The notes: generated by a model from the letters alone, not told the origin. Counted from the first letter of the stretch, positions 9,175 to 17,288 are shown. The stretch: DNA of 64,000 nt from Actinoplanes flavus (GCF_017592555.1 NZ_JAGFNS010000026.1:67765-131764), one strand, 5' to 3'. Program-made: numbers and translations.

Positions 9175-9286
9175 CCCGTACAGATGACATAAAGGAAGCT
9201 AGATGTCTGGGGAGGCGCTCCTCAACGCCCTCGTCGAACCTGTGGATAACTCCGGTTTCCGCAGCTCAGCGGACCGGCGGCACGAG

Positions 9287-10813
9287 TCAGCCCGGGATCG
9301 ACAGCGTGGGCTCGGCGGCCAGGACCCGGTCGCGGCCCGCCCGCTTGGCCCGGTAGAGCGCCTCGTCGGCGAGGTGCAGCAGGTGGCCGGGGTCGCCGGT
9401 GGCGGTCAGCTGCGCCACACCGGCGCTGAACGTGACGTTCAGGGCGCCGAGCGGGGTGTCGACCGTCCGGGCGGCGAACCGCCGGCGCCACCGGTCGGCG
9501 CGTTCCGCCGCGGCTCGCGCATCGGTCCCCGGCAGCACGACCACGAACTCCTCGCCGCCGTAGCGGGCCACCAGGTCGCACTCCTGGACCGAGCCGGTCA
9601 GCTGCCGGCCCAGGTCGACGAGCACCTGGTCGCCGACGGCGTGCCCGTACCGGTCGTTGATGGTTTTGAAGTGATCGACGTCGATCATCACGATCGACAG
9701 GGGGTGGCCTTCGGTGGCCGCGGCACGGGCCTGCCTCTCCAGCACCGTGGTCAGGTGCCGCCGGTTGTGCACCCCGGTCAGTCCGTCCCGAACGGCCTGC
9801 TCGGTCAGCTCGGCGCGCAGCCGCTCCAGCTCGGTGATGTCGCGCACCACCACGACGGTGCCGGGACAGCTGCCGTCGCCCGCCTCGATCTTGACGACCC
9901 GCAGGTCGTACACGTCACCCGAGGCGCCGTGGATGGTGGTCTGGCCGGCGTCGGCGACCATCGGGGTGAAGTGCGGGCCGGCGATCTCCGGCCAGCGCTT
10001 GCCGATCACCGAGCCGCCCGCCGGGTGGACGGTGGCGAGCAGTCTGGTCGCCGCCGGATTGACGTCGAGGAACCGGCCGTTGCCGTCCAGCACCATGACG
10101 GCGTCGCTGAGCGCCGAGATGACCTGCGCGTAGGTGACCGGCACCCGTTCGGAGTTCACGCCGGAGCGGTCGGTCCACCACCAGACGACCCCGGAGACCA
10201 GGAACAGCACCGGGGTCAGGTCGAGCCCCTGCATGTCCACGAAGAGGAAGACCGTCACCAGGTTCCCCGCCGTCGGCGCGAGCGCGCCGACCAGGAACCA
10301 CCGGTACACCCGCCGCTGGCCGCGGACCGCCCGGCGCATCGCCCGGATCACCAGCACCGTGCCGGTCCCCATCATGACGTAGCCGTACATGAGGTGTGCC
10401 CAGTACGCCGGGCCGTGCTGCACCTCGATACCGAGGGCGGCCACCTCGGCCTGCCGGTAGAAGGCGTGGTGCCACGGATCGGTGGCGATGACGGCGACCA
10501 GCAGCACCGGGTGGATCACCATCAGCGGGAGCCGTGGCGGCCGAAATCCCGCGGAGACCGTGGTGTGCCAGAAGAAGCCCACGATGACCAGCGCCACGCC
10601 GGGGAAGATCGCGTAGTTGAAGGCGAGCGCCGGCCCGCGCGCCGGCGCCACCAGGACGCCGGCGTTGGCCAGCGCCCATTCCGCCGCACCGGCCATGACG
10701 AGGCTGAGCGGAAGGGCCAGCGGCGTCTCGGATCGCCGCCGGTACGTCAGTACGGCGTACAGCAGAGCGATCAGGCCCGCGCCGAGGTAGACGGCGGCCA
10801 TTGCGAGCGGCAT
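9287..10813 (-). CDS. Membrane diguanylate cyclase: 7TM sensor, PAS, GGDEF
   Basis: A 508-residue protein. The first ~220 residues are seven hydrophobic helices of the kind found before histidine-kinase and GGDEF outputs. A PAS domain follows (VISALSDAVMVLDGNGRFLDVNPAA onwards, about 235-345), then a GGDEF domain whose active site reads GGEEF at 419-423. GGEEF is compatible with synthesis of cyclic di-GMP. The product-inhibition site, normally RxxD five residues before the signature, reads QECD here, so feedback control may be absent. The gene stands alone between the toxin module and the divergent XRE regulator. Cyclic di-GMP controls development in Streptomyces; the signal sensed here is unknown. 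Confidence 0.9.
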   Translation of the reverse strand: MPLAMAAVYLGAGLIALLYAVLTYRRRSETPLALPLSLVMAGAAEWALANAGVLVAPARGPALAFNYAIFPGVALVIVGFFWHTTVSAGFRPPRLPLMVIHPVLLVAVIATDPWHHAFYRQAEVAALGIEVQHGPAYWAHLMYGYVMMGTGTVLVIRAMRRAVRGQRRVYRWFLVGALAPTAGNLVTVFLFVDMQGLDLTPVLFLVSGVVWWWTDRSGVNSERVPVTYAQVISALSDAVMVLDGNGRFLDVNPAATRLLATVHPAGGSVIGKRWPEIAGPHFTPMVADAGQTTIHGASGDVYDLRVVKIEAGDGSCPGTVVVVRDITELERLRAELTEQAVRDGLTGVHNRRHLTTVLERQARAAATEGHPLSIVMIDVDHFKTINDRYGHAVGDQVLVDLGRQLTGSVQECDLVARYGGEEFVVVLPGTDARAAAERADRWRRRFAARTVDTPLGALNVTFSAGVAQLTATGDPGHLLHLADEALYRAKRAGRDRVLAAEPTLSIPG

Positions 10814-11000
10814 TCTCCGCCCCTTCCCACGGTTGGCGCCGGTACGAATCGGTGCCGCGGTGGGCGAGTTGAGGAGTGGCCCGGGACATCACCTCGCCGC
10901 GCGCTCACCGCACGGGACGACCCTCCCCATAGGATTCGGCGGTTTGTGCATGTTGCCCGTCGTTCATCCGTTTGGGGTTCGGCAAGCGAGGAGAGACGCC

Positions 11001-12107
11001 ATGGCCCGCCAGGAGCGCCCGGTCGACCCGGCCGAGGGTCCGCTGCAGTCACTTGCGTATGACCTGCGCAAACTTCGCGTCGAGGGCGGTAGTCCACCGT
11101 ATCGGACCATGGCGCGGAAGACCGGCTACAGCGCGTCCACCCTGTCCCAGGCGGCCAGCGGGACCCGGAAACCGACACTGGACGTGCTTCTGGCGTACGT
11201 CGGCGCCCTCGGCGGTGACCAGGACGCGTGGCGGGAGCGCTGGCAGGCCCTGGACGCCGATGCCGCGCCCGCCGCGGAGGCGCCGGTTCCCGGAGGTGAC
11301 CCCGGGAGACCCACGTCGCGGGTGACCGGCCGGATCGCGCTGGCCGGCTCGCTGGCGCTCGTGGTGATCGCGGCCGGGGCGACGGCGCTGACGCGGCGCG
11401 GCGGATCGGACCCGGCGACGAGCCCGACGGTGGCCGCACCGGGCTGCCCGGCCGTCCCGGAGACCGCCACGTTCACCGCTCGGACGTACGGCAGCGGCGC
11501 GAAGGTCCGGCAGGGACCGGCCCGGCTGGAACCGGAGATCCACACCGTCCCGCCCGGTTGCACGATCGGGTTGACCGGATTCTGTCTCGGCGAGCGGATC
11601 ATCGACGCGACCGCGGGCACGCCCGATGTCCGCTGGTTCATGGTCGCCGGGGGCGGCGTCGTGTCCTCGGCGGTGGTGCACGGCAACCCGCCCGCCGGCA
11701 TGACGGTCAGCCGTTGCCCCGGTGACCGCGCGGCGCCGAGCGCGATCACCCTGGAGGTCACCGCCGATCCGGACGATCCGGGCCAGGTGGTGCTGAACGC
11801 CACGGGCAGCGGGGTCGACATCGTCGGATACGCGGCCTACTACGCGCGGGACGCGCACGGCGCCGCGTCGTGGCATCAGATCGGGCTCACCGGTTCCGGC
11901 GACGAGGGCTTCGCCATGCGCTGGCGGATCGATCGGCTGCCCGCCGGGGCGAAGCCGATCGTGGCCGCCGCCGCGTGCCTGGGCGGGGAGGCGCCGACCC
12001 CGGTCGTCGACCTCGGCACCGTCCCGGCGGGTGGCGCCACCGGGCCGGCCGCCGGGCACCGGAGCGCCGCGGCGGCGACCGCCTGTCTCTACCCGGTGGC
12101 GAAATGA
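11001..12107 (+). CDS. Membrane-anchored XRE-family regulator
   Basis: A 368-residue protein with an N-terminal XRE helix-turn-helix (residues ~15-85, including MARKTGYSASTLSQAASG), a linker, one membrane helix (~108-128) and a ~235-residue extracytoplasmic part rich in Gly, Thr and Cys. The ATG at 11001 has GAGGAGAG upstream; the frame is open further upstream but without a ribosome site. The architecture suggests a one-component sensor that links an outside signal to DNA binding, or an anti-sigma-like device. It converges on a SapA-like gene, and a second protein of the same design lies at 12818. The ligand is unknown. Confidence 0.82.
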   Translation: MARQERPVDPAEGPLQSLAYDLRKLRVEGGSPPYRTMARKTGYSASTLSQAASGTRKPTLDVLLAYVGALGGDQDAWRERWQALDADAAPAAEAPVPGGDPGRPTSRVTGRIALAGSLALVVIAAGATALTRRGGSDPATSPTVAAPGCPAVPETATFTARTYGSGAKVRQGPARLEPEIHTVPPGCTIGLTGFCLGERIIDATAGTPDVRWFMVAGGGVVSSAVVHGNPPAGMTVSRCPGDRAAPSAITLEVTADPDDPGQVVLNATGSGVDIVGYAAYYARDAHGAASWHQIGLTGSGDEGFAMRWRIDRLPAGAKPIVAAAACLGGEAPTPVVDLGTVPAGGATGPAAGHRSAAAATACLYPVAK

Positions 12108-12121
12108 CGGCCTGATCCGCC

Positions 12122-12150
12122 GGGTGGCCGCCGTCGAACGGCGGCCACCC
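12122..12150. terminator. Bidirectional hairpin between convergent genes
   Basis: A perfect 12-bp stem (GGGTGGCCGCCG pairing with CGGCGGCCACCC) around a 5-base loop lies between the ends of the XRE gene (12107) and the SapA-like gene (12165). There is no clear T-run, as is common for actinobacterial terminators. Confidence 0.7.
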
Positions 12151-12164
12151 GCAACGGTGACGGA

Positions 12165-12605
12165 TCAGCCGCAGTGCTCCCACGGGCTGTTGTACGAGTG
12201 GTTGGTGCCGGAGACCACGGCGAAGCCACCCCACGTGATGCACTTGCCCGCGGCGTTGACGTAGACCGGGCCGGCGTAGTACTCGAAGCTGCCGTAGTCC
12301 TCGTCCGGGGTACCGGTCTCGGGGATGATGTACACGTCGGTCAGCGTCTTGACGCCGAGGTTCGTCTGCTTCAGGGTGACCGCGCAGTTCTTGCCGGTGC
12401 TGCTGCTGTAGAGCAGGTACATGTAGAACTTGCCCTCTTTCACCGCCTTGTCGATGACGGTGTAGCCCGAGCCGCAGATCGCCGACGCCGAGTACGGGTT
12501 GACGTCGCTGGCGAGCGCGGGGCTCGGTCCCATGGCCACGGTGGTCACGCCTGCGGCCACCGCCATCGCCCCGGCGCCGATCCGGCCGATCACACTGCTC
12601 TTCAC
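12165..12605 (-). CDS. SapA-like secreted protein 1
   Basis: A 146-residue precursor. A signal peptide with hydrophobic core (GAGAMAVAAGVTTVAMG) ends near ALA, giving a mature protein of about 115 residues that contains the SapA (spore-associated protein A) hallmarks: ICGSGYTVID, SSSTGKNCAV, YYAGPVYVNAAGKCITWGG and a terminal Cys. The Cys residues suggest disulfides outside the cell. In Streptomyces coelicolor SapA is associated with spores; the molecular function is unknown. The GTG at 12605 is favoured by GAGAGGA seven bases upstream. Two paralogues lie at 13713 and 14130. Confidence 0.82.
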   Translation of the reverse strand: MKSSVIGRIGAGAMAVAAGVTTVAMGPSPALASDVNPYSASAICGSGYTVIDKAVKEGKFYMYLLYSSSTGKNCAVTLKQTNLGVKTLTDVYIIPETGTPDEDYGSFEYYAGPVYVNAAGKCITWGGFAVVSGTNHSYNSPWEHCG

Positions 12606-12673
12606 GATCTGTCCTCTCGTCGGGAGCGCCGTGCTGGTCACGACGCCCAACCGAGAACCTTCGTACCGGCGTG

Positions 12674-12713
12674 ATTGATTGATCTCGACGCCCTGAACAG
12701 GAAATCAATCAAT
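12674..12713. promoter_or_regulatory. 10-bp inverted repeat in the divergent sapA-like/XRE intergenic region
   Basis: ATTGATTGAT (12674-12683) and its exact complement ATCAATCAAT (12704-12713) are 20 bases apart. They lie between the divergently transcribed SapA-like gene (start 12605) and the XRE-FW gene. The AT-rich arms stand out in this GC-rich DNA, so this is a good operator candidate for control of one or both genes. Confidence 0.5.
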
Positions 12714-12817
12714 GCGGCGGCCCTCGGGCCCTGCCCCGGTCCGGCGCGAGCGGGCGGGCCGGTAGGGTGACCGACGCATTTACGGGCATTGTGGACGGTT
12801 ACAGCGAGGTGGCGAAG

Positions 12818-13666
12818 GTGCGGACGGAATCGGCGCGGCTGCGGCGGGGGCGGCGGTCGGCGCGGCCCGATCCGGCGTCGGGGCCGGTGGGCGCCTTCGC
12901 GGACCGGCTGTGGCGGTTGAAGCAGGAGGCGGGCGACCCCTCCTACGAGGTGATGGCCGCGCGGTTCGGTGCGGCGGCCTCGAAGTCGTCGCTGGCGGCG
13001 GCGGCACAGGGACGGGTGCTGCCCAGTTGGGAGACGACGTGGGAGTTCGTCCGGGTGCTCGCCGTGGACCGGCTCGGGCGGGATCCCGTCGCCACCGAGA
13101 AGGAGTGGCGCGAGCACTGGTCACGAGCCCAGGCCGGCGAGGCGGAGGATGGCCCGGAGCCCGGCCCGCCGGCGGCCCCCGAGGCGGTCGCGCGGGTCTC
13201 GCCGCCGGGTGTGCGAGGGCGGTTCCGGCTGGTGGCGGCCGCCGCGGCGGCCGCGGTGATGGGTGTGGTCCTGGGGTTCGTCGTCTTCGGCCGGGAGGAC
13301 GCCGAGGCGCCGGCGACGGCCGAACGCGACGACTCGCGGTTCGAGGGCGACATCACCTACCCCGACGGGACGCTGGTGCCGCCGAACTCGTCGTTCACCA
13401 AGGTGTGGCGGCTGCGCAACACGGGCACGGTGGTCTGGGCCAACCGGTTCCTGGCGCGCGCCAACGAGCAGCCCTGCGAGGCGCCGGCGCTGGTGCCGAT
13501 TCCGCAGACGGCGCCGGGCGAGACGGTGGACATCTCGGTGGAGGTGCGCACGCCCGGCACGGCCGGGCCGTGCAAGATCTTCTGGAAGATGGCGGACGAG
13601 CAGGGACGGACGTTCTTCCCGCTGAAGAGACCGATCTTCCTGGACGTACGGGTGGGCGCACGGTGA
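12818..13666 (+). CDS. Membrane-anchored XRE regulator with extracellular NBR1-like FW (Ig) domain
   Basis: A protein of about 282 residues: a cytoplasmic XRE-type helix-turn-helix (GPVGAFADRLWRLKQEAGDP through SSLAAAAQGRVLPSWETTWEF), a membrane helix (VAAAAAAAVMGVVLGFVVFG) and an outer domain of ~100 residues. The outer domain resembles the four-Trp Ig-like domain named after human NBR1: it has FTKVWRLRNTGTVVWANRF and ends in a repeated beta pattern. I chose GTG 12818, with GAGGT seven bases upstream; GTG 12767 in the same frame is an alternative with a weaker site. FW domains in bacteria occur in surface and sensor proteins; the ligand is unknown. The gene is divergent from one SapA-like gene and convergent with another. 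Confidence 0.8.
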   Translation: MRTESARLRRGRRSARPDPASGPVGAFADRLWRLKQEAGDPSYEVMAARFGAAASKSSLAAAAQGRVLPSWETTWEFVRVLAVDRLGRDPVATEKEWREHWSRAQAGEAEDGPEPGPPAAPEAVARVSPPGVRGRFRLVAAAAAAAVMGVVLGFVVFGREDAEAPATAERDDSRFEGDITYPDGTLVPPNSSFTKVWRLRNTGTVVWANRFLARANEQPCEAPALVPIPQTAPGETVDISVEVRTPGTAGPCKIFWKMADEQGRTFFPLKRPIFLDVRVGAR

Positions 13667-13704
13667 AGCCCCGCGGGCGCGACGCCGCCCACGGGGCTTC
13701 ACCG
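13661..13704. terminator. Hairpin overlapping the stop of the XRE-FW gene
   Basis: CGGTGAAGCCCCG (13661-13673) pairs perfectly with CGGGGCTTCACCG (13692-13704). It overlaps the XRE-FW stop codon and precedes the end of the convergent SapA-like gene, so it can terminate both transcripts. Confidence 0.7.
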
Positions 13705-13712
13705 GCTGACCG

Positions 13713-14117
13713 TCAGCCGCAGTTGGTGCCGCGCTTCCCGCCCTCGGTGCCGCTGATCCGGCCCATCCAGTCCACACACTTGTCAGCGGCGGACAGGTAG
13801 ATCGGCCCGGCGTACGAGGTGTAGTAGCCGCCGTCGAACACGGTCCAGTGCGTGCCGACCGGGTTGATGGCCAGGCCGGCCTCGAGCAGCACCGCCGAAC
13901 CGGAGCTGTTCCGCTTCGCCACCACACAGTTCTTGCCGGTGGCCGAGCTGTACGTGAGGAACACGGTCCCCTTGGTGCCGATGGCCGCGGAGTTCACGAC
14001 GCTGTAGCCGGAGCCGCATTCGCCGCCGTAGCTGGCCGCGTAGGCGGGGGCGGCGCCGGCCACGGACACGGCGGCCGTGACGGCGGCGGCGGCCACGGCG
14101 GTCTTGACGAGCTTCAC
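13713..14117 (-). CDS. SapA-like secreted protein 2
   Basis: A 134-residue precursor starting at GTG 14117 with AGAGGAA just upstream. The signal peptide (KTAVAAAAVTAAVSVAGAAPAYA) is followed by a ~108-residue mature protein with the same pattern as its neighbours: ECGSGYSVVNS, SSATGKNCVVA, SYAGPIYLSAADKCVDWMG and a terminal Cys. It lies 12 bases after the next SapA-like gene's stop, so the two form a tandem, probably co-transcribed pair. Function unknown beyond the likely spore or cell-surface location. Confidence 0.83.
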   Translation of the reverse strand: MKLVKTAVAAAAVTAAVSVAGAAPAYAASYGGECGSGYSVVNSAAIGTKGTVFLTYSSATGKNCVVAKRNSSGSAVLLEAGLAINPVGTHWTVFDGGYYTSYAGPIYLSAADKCVDWMGRISGTEGGKRGTNCG

Positions 14118-14129
14118 AGGGTTCCTCTT

Positions 14130-14540
14130 TCAGCCACAGTTGGTGCCGGTACGGGTCTTCGAGGCGGTTCCGATGGTGCCGCCCCAGTCGACGCACGAGC
14201 CGGCTGCGGACACGTACACCGGGCCGGCGTACGTGGTGAAGTTGCCACTGTCCTTGACCCAGGACGAGGTGCCGGAGCGGCGCAGGTACGCCTCCATGAG
14301 GGTGGCGGTGCCGGGGTTCTCCCGGATGGTGACCACGCAGTTCTTCCCGCTGGACGCGTTGTAGGTCAGGTACACCGTGCCCCGGGAGTCGGGCAGGTCG
14401 ATCAGGTTGACGACGCCGTAGCCGGAGCCGCACTGCCCGCCGTAGAGCGCGGCCTGGGCCGGTGCGGCGCCGACCGTGACGCCGGCCGCGGTGGCGGCGG
14501 CCGTCAGCCCGAGCGCGGCGATTTTCTGAGAGATACGCAC
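14130..14540 (-). CDS. SapA-like secreted protein 3
   Basis: A 136-residue precursor from GTG 14540 (GAAGGGG about ten bases upstream; an upstream start at 14570 is also open). The signal peptide ends near APAQA. The mature protein carries QCGSGYGVVNL, NASSGKNCVVT, TYAGPVYVSAAGSCVDWGG and a terminal Cys. It is the first gene of the tandem with 13713. Of the three it looks closest to the SapA consensus I remember from Streptomyces. Confidence 0.83.
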   Translation of the reverse strand: MRISQKIAALGLTAAATAAGVTVGAAPAQAALYGGQCGSGYGVVNLIDLPDSRGTVYLTYNASSGKNCVVTIRENPGTATLMEAYLRRSGTSSWVKDSGNFTTYAGPVYVSAAGSCVDWGGTIGTASKTRTGTNCG

Positions 14541-14689
14541 GAGGTGGATTCCCCTTCGGCGATGGATCATTGCGACCCAGACGCTGGCACGGGCCGCCCG
14601 CCGCGCACCAGACGATCTATGTCCACTGGCCGTTTTGGATAAAACAACCGCAGGTCAGCGGCCTTGCGCCGGCGAGGTTTCGGACAATC

Positions 14690-14830
14690 CACTCGGTCTC
14701 CCCGAGCAGTGATCCCGACGTCCACCACCCGGTGGGCGCCCTGCGGCAGCGCGGCGCCGAACTGTTCGGCTTCCGCCAGGCGATGATGATCGAGACGCTG
14801 GACCGCGGCCAGGCGACACCGCAGGACTGA
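14690..14830 (+). pseudogene. Short coding remnant or small gene of unknown family
   Basis: From about 14690 to the TGA at 14830 one plus-strand frame has strong GC third-position bias and reads like real protein (ALRQRGAELFGFRQAMMIE). No convincing start with a ribosome site is visible; GTG 14732 would give only 32 residues. Upstream of 14690 codon use decays. It is either the surviving 3' end of a lost gene or a very small gene. I recognise no family. Confidence 0.35.
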
Positions 14831-14850
14831 CCGCCCAACGGCCCATAACG

Positions 14851-14889
14851 AAAAACCCGTCGTCATGAATCATGACGACGGGTGTTTTT
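14851..14889. terminator. Rho-independent terminator after tRNA-Val
   Basis: A 13-bp perfect stem (CCCGTCGTCATGA with TCATGACGACGGG), flanked by AAAAA on the left and TTTTT on the right. It can terminate in both directions and lies just 3' of the minus-strand tRNA gene. Confidence 0.88.
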
Positions 14890-14904
14890 GCGGCTAGATA
14901 ACTA

Positions 14905-14979
14905 TGGTGGGCGATACTGGGATCGAACCAGTGACCTCTCCGGTGTGAACGGAGCGCTCTCCCGCTGAGCTAATCGCCC
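14905..14979 (-). tRNA. tRNA-Val (anticodon CAC)
   Basis: A 75-base minus-strand tRNA with a complete cloverleaf. The acceptor stem GGGCGAT pairs with ATCGCCC, the D-stem is GCTC/GAGC, and the anticodon stem CTCCG/CGGAG encloses loop TTCACAC, giving anticodon CAC. The T-arm ACTGG-TTCGATC-CCAGT is standard and the 3' CCA is encoded. It reads GUG codons. Confidence 0.96.
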
Positions 14980-15031
14980 TCAACGAGATGGAACTCTACT
15001 AGACGGCGCCCGAGGGACGCGACTCAGGGGG

Positions 15032-15406
15032 TCACCGCCACCCGACGAAGTCGAGTGACCAGGTGAAGAGGTTGAGGTCGAAGCTGAGCAGGACGCTGGC
15101 CCAGACCACGAAGCTGATGAAGATCATGCCGACCAGGCCGATCAGCGCGCGCACGCCGAGCGTCTGCCGGCCGACCCAGTGGGTCCAGTTCTGCACGTGC
15201 CGTTTGGTGAAGGCGAGCAGCCCCTTGGCCCAGGCGAACTCGACGGCCAGGATGGCGAGCCCGAGGATCACGATCGCCCAGCCGGGGCCGGGGAACGGGA
15301 TCAGGACGATGCCGACGGCGACCACCAGGCCGCCCACGATGCCCACCCCGACCTTCAGAGCGAGCCGGCCGGTGGAGTTGGACCGGATACGGTCAAGCAC
15401 ACGCAC
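15032..15406 (-). CDS. TIGR02611/PGPGW-type small membrane protein
   Basis: A 124-residue integral membrane protein with three or four helices. It contains IPFPGPGWAIVILG, the PGPGW motif of the TIGR02611 family, followed by LAVEFAWAKGLL. The family is widespread in actinobacteria and its function is unknown. GTG 15406 is the start. The gene is divergent from ssgB across a 309-base intergenic region. Confidence 0.85.
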   Translation of the reverse strand: MRVLDRIRSNSTGRLALKVGVGIVGGLVVAVGIVLIPFPGPGWAIVILGLAILAVEFAWAKGLLAFTKRHVQNWTHWVGRQTLGVRALIGLVGMIFISFVVWASVLLSFDLNLFTWSLDFVGWR

Positions 15407-15715
15407 GTCTGAGAACCCCGTCGTCCGGTTTTACACCCATTTCATCCCCCAGTGTCCTGGAGCCCCGTCACTACCCGGGAGGAATGGACGTTACCGGAGT
15501 AAGTCAACCGCTGGACCACTGACGCCGGGCGAAACCGAGTACTCAGGCAGAACAGGACAAGATATCGCTTCTCGTCCTGCCCGGAAGGGTTTTCGGAACC
15601 GTCTTCCCACTACTGGGTGAGATCAGCGTATGGCGGAGCGTAACGACAGGGATCACCTGAGTATGGGAAACGCGGGGTTCACCAGCCTCGCAGCGGTGCC
15701 GGGGGGAGTTCGTCC
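15407..15715. other. 309-base intergenic region upstream of ssgB
   Basis: No gene seen. It must hold the promoters for the PGPGW gene (leftwards) and ssgB (rightwards). A GGAACC at 15596 and a GGGTGA at 15615 are loosely like alternative-sigma elements known from developmental promoters, but spacing and fit are too poor for a call. Confidence 0.5.
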
Positions 15716-16147
15716 ATGAGTACCATTCGTCCAACGACCGTCGAGGTCGAAACCTCGCTGCGGCTCGTAGCGCCTGACGCGACGGCACTGCCCGTGCGCG
15801 CCAGCCTGCGTTACGACCCAGCCGACCCGTACGCGGTCCACGTGTTGTTCCACGCAGAATCAGCCGGTGGGGAAGCCGTGAGCTGGTCCTTCGCGCGGGA
15901 ACTGCTCGTGACCGGGCTCGACGAGCCGGCCGGGATCGGCGACGTCCGGGTGTGGCCCTGGGCCACGCCGCGTGGCGATTTCGTCGCCCTGGCCCTGTCG
16001 TCGCCCGATGGCAACGCGCTGTTCGAAGTGCCGCGCAGCGTCCTGGTCCGCTTCCTGCGGCGCACCTACGTGGTGGTGCCCCGCGGGCGGGAGTCGGACC
16101 ACCTGGACGTGGACGCCGCGGTCAACCGACTACTGGCGGGCCGATAA
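15716..16147 (+). CDS. ssgB: SsgA-family sporulation/cell-division regulator, SsgB type
   Basis: A 143-residue protein of the SsgA-like family, confined to morphologically complex actinobacteria. SsgB positions FtsZ at future sporulation septa and works with SsgA. Family landmarks are SLRYDPADPYAVHVLFH, SWSFARELL and GDVRVWPWA. Length is normal (SsgB of Streptomyces coelicolor is about 137 residues). ATG 15716 has a GGGGGGAG ribosome site eight bases upstream. A hairpin terminator follows, so the gene is monocistronic. The assignment to SsgB rather than another SsgA-like paralogue rests on its conserved core and standalone setting. Confidence 0.88.
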   Translation: MSTIRPTTVEVETSLRLVAPDATALPVRASLRYDPADPYAVHVLFHAESAGGEAVSWSFARELLVTGLDEPAGIGDVRVWPWATPRGDFVALALSSPDGNALFEVPRSVLVRFLRRTYVVVPRGRESDHLDVDAAVNRLLAGR

Positions 16148-16156
16148 GCGACAACG

Positions 16157-16200
16157 GGGAGACCCGCGCGGACACTGCCGGTCCGTGCGGGTCTCCCTTT
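16157..16200 (+). terminator. Terminator of ssgB
   Basis: GGGAGACCCGC (16157-16167) pairs with GCGGGTCTCCC (16187-16197), with further pairing inside the loop, and is followed by a short T-rich stretch (TTTAT). It begins nine bases after the ssgB stop codon. Confidence 0.85.
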
Positions 16201-16337
16201 ATCCGAATTAAATATGGATCTCCGAAAAGAAATCGGAATCGGACGTATAGCGAATACCGAGCTCGAAATCGGACATAACGCCCAGTCGGTGCGCTAGTGG
16301 ATGCGCGGGCACGCATCGACGACTACCGTCAGGCGCG

Positions 16338-17222
16338 ATGCCAGCACTCATTCATCACACCGAGCCGGCGCCCACCTGTCTTCCACCGGACTGGTCGGGT
16401 ATCGGTGGCTGCGTCCTGCCGGTGGCCGCCGGCGCCGCCACCGGCCTGCTGAGGTGTCACGCCCTCGTCCTCACCACGACCGGCCCGCTGCTTGCCGAGA
16501 TCGACTTCGCCGAGCATCTGTGCGGCCCGGGCACCCTGCTCTGGATCCGTCCGGGACAGGCGGCCCGCTTCTCCCGCCCCGGAGACGGCGACGATCCACT
16601 GACGATCGTTTTCCGACCGGGGCTGTTCGGCCCGGAGGAATTGCCCGGGCTGAGTCCCGACGATCCGTCCGGCCCGGCCCGGGAGCCACTCACCCCGCCC
16701 GGCCCGGCCGTCTTCCGGGACGTCTTCGCCCACCTGGCCGCCGACGCGACCGGCCCGCCCGGCCCGGTCGCCGCCGCGCTGCTGCGGCACGAGCTGGCCG
16801 CCCTGCTGTTGCGGATCGCCACCCTCGATCCGGGTTCGGGGCTGCGGGCGCACGTCGAGAGCCGGACGTTCGAGCGGTTCCGGCGCCGCCTCGAGGAGCG
16901 CTATCCGCACACCCGCCGGGTCGAGGACTACGCGGCCGAGCTGGGCTGCTCCGTGCGTACCCTGACCCGGGCCAGCCTGGCGCTCACCGGGCGCACCGCG
17001 AAGCAGGTGGTCGACGACCGGGTGGCCCTCCAGGCCCGGCGGATGCTCGCGGCGACCGCGATGTCGGTCGCCGAGGTGGGCCGTGGCCTGGGCTTCGGCG
17101 AGCCGACGAACTTCGGGCGCTTCTTCCACCGGGAGACCGGCCTGAGCCCCGGACAATTCCGCGGGCGGTTCCTCACCGGCCGGCCGGCCGCCATCCCGGG
17201 GCAGAGATCACCGGCCGATTGA
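16338..17222 (+). CDS. AraC-family transcriptional regulator
   Basis: A 294-residue regulator. The N-terminal ~170 residues form a cupin-like ligand-binding domain (TTTGPLLAEIDFAEH, PGTLLWIRPGQAARF). The C-terminal ~100 residues are a double helix-turn-helix of the AraC type: VEDYAAELGCSVRTLTRAS and MSVAEVGRGLGFGEPTNFGRFFHRETGLSPGQFR. ATG 16338 is the first good start. The upstream 16202-16337 stretch is unusually AT-rich. No obvious target adjoins it; the next gene is an Rrf2 regulator in the same orientation. Confidence 0.9.
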   Translation: MPALIHHTEPAPTCLPPDWSGIGGCVLPVAAGAATGLLRCHALVLTTTGPLLAEIDFAEHLCGPGTLLWIRPGQAARFSRPGDGDDPLTIVFRPGLFGPEELPGLSPDDPSGPAREPLTPPGPAVFRDVFAHLAADATGPPGPVAAALLRHELAALLLRIATLDPGSGLRAHVESRTFERFRRRLEERYPHTRRVEDYAAELGCSVRTLTRASLALTGRTAKQVVDDRVALQARRMLAATAMSVAEVGRGLGFGEPTNFGRFFHRETGLSPGQFRGRFLTGRPAAIPGQRSPAD

Positions 17223-17288
17223 CCCCTAATTCCCACAATCCCCTGGGGTATGTGCATCCGGGATGCGAGGCCGGGGCATGATAGTCAG

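Noticed and set aside
9203..11062. 619-codon plus-strand frame opposite the GGDEF gene
   Set aside because: Low-complexity His/Arg/Gly/Val composition with no motif; the opposite strand encodes a clear 7TM-PAS-GGDEF protein.
15589..15620. Sigma-H-type promoter of ssgB
   Set aside because: GTTTTC and GGGTGA can be found but spacing and sequence fit are too loose to call.
17219..17288. Consensus -35/-10 promoter for the Rrf2 gene
   Set aside because: A TTGACC is present at 17219 but no acceptable -10 lies 16-19 bases on.
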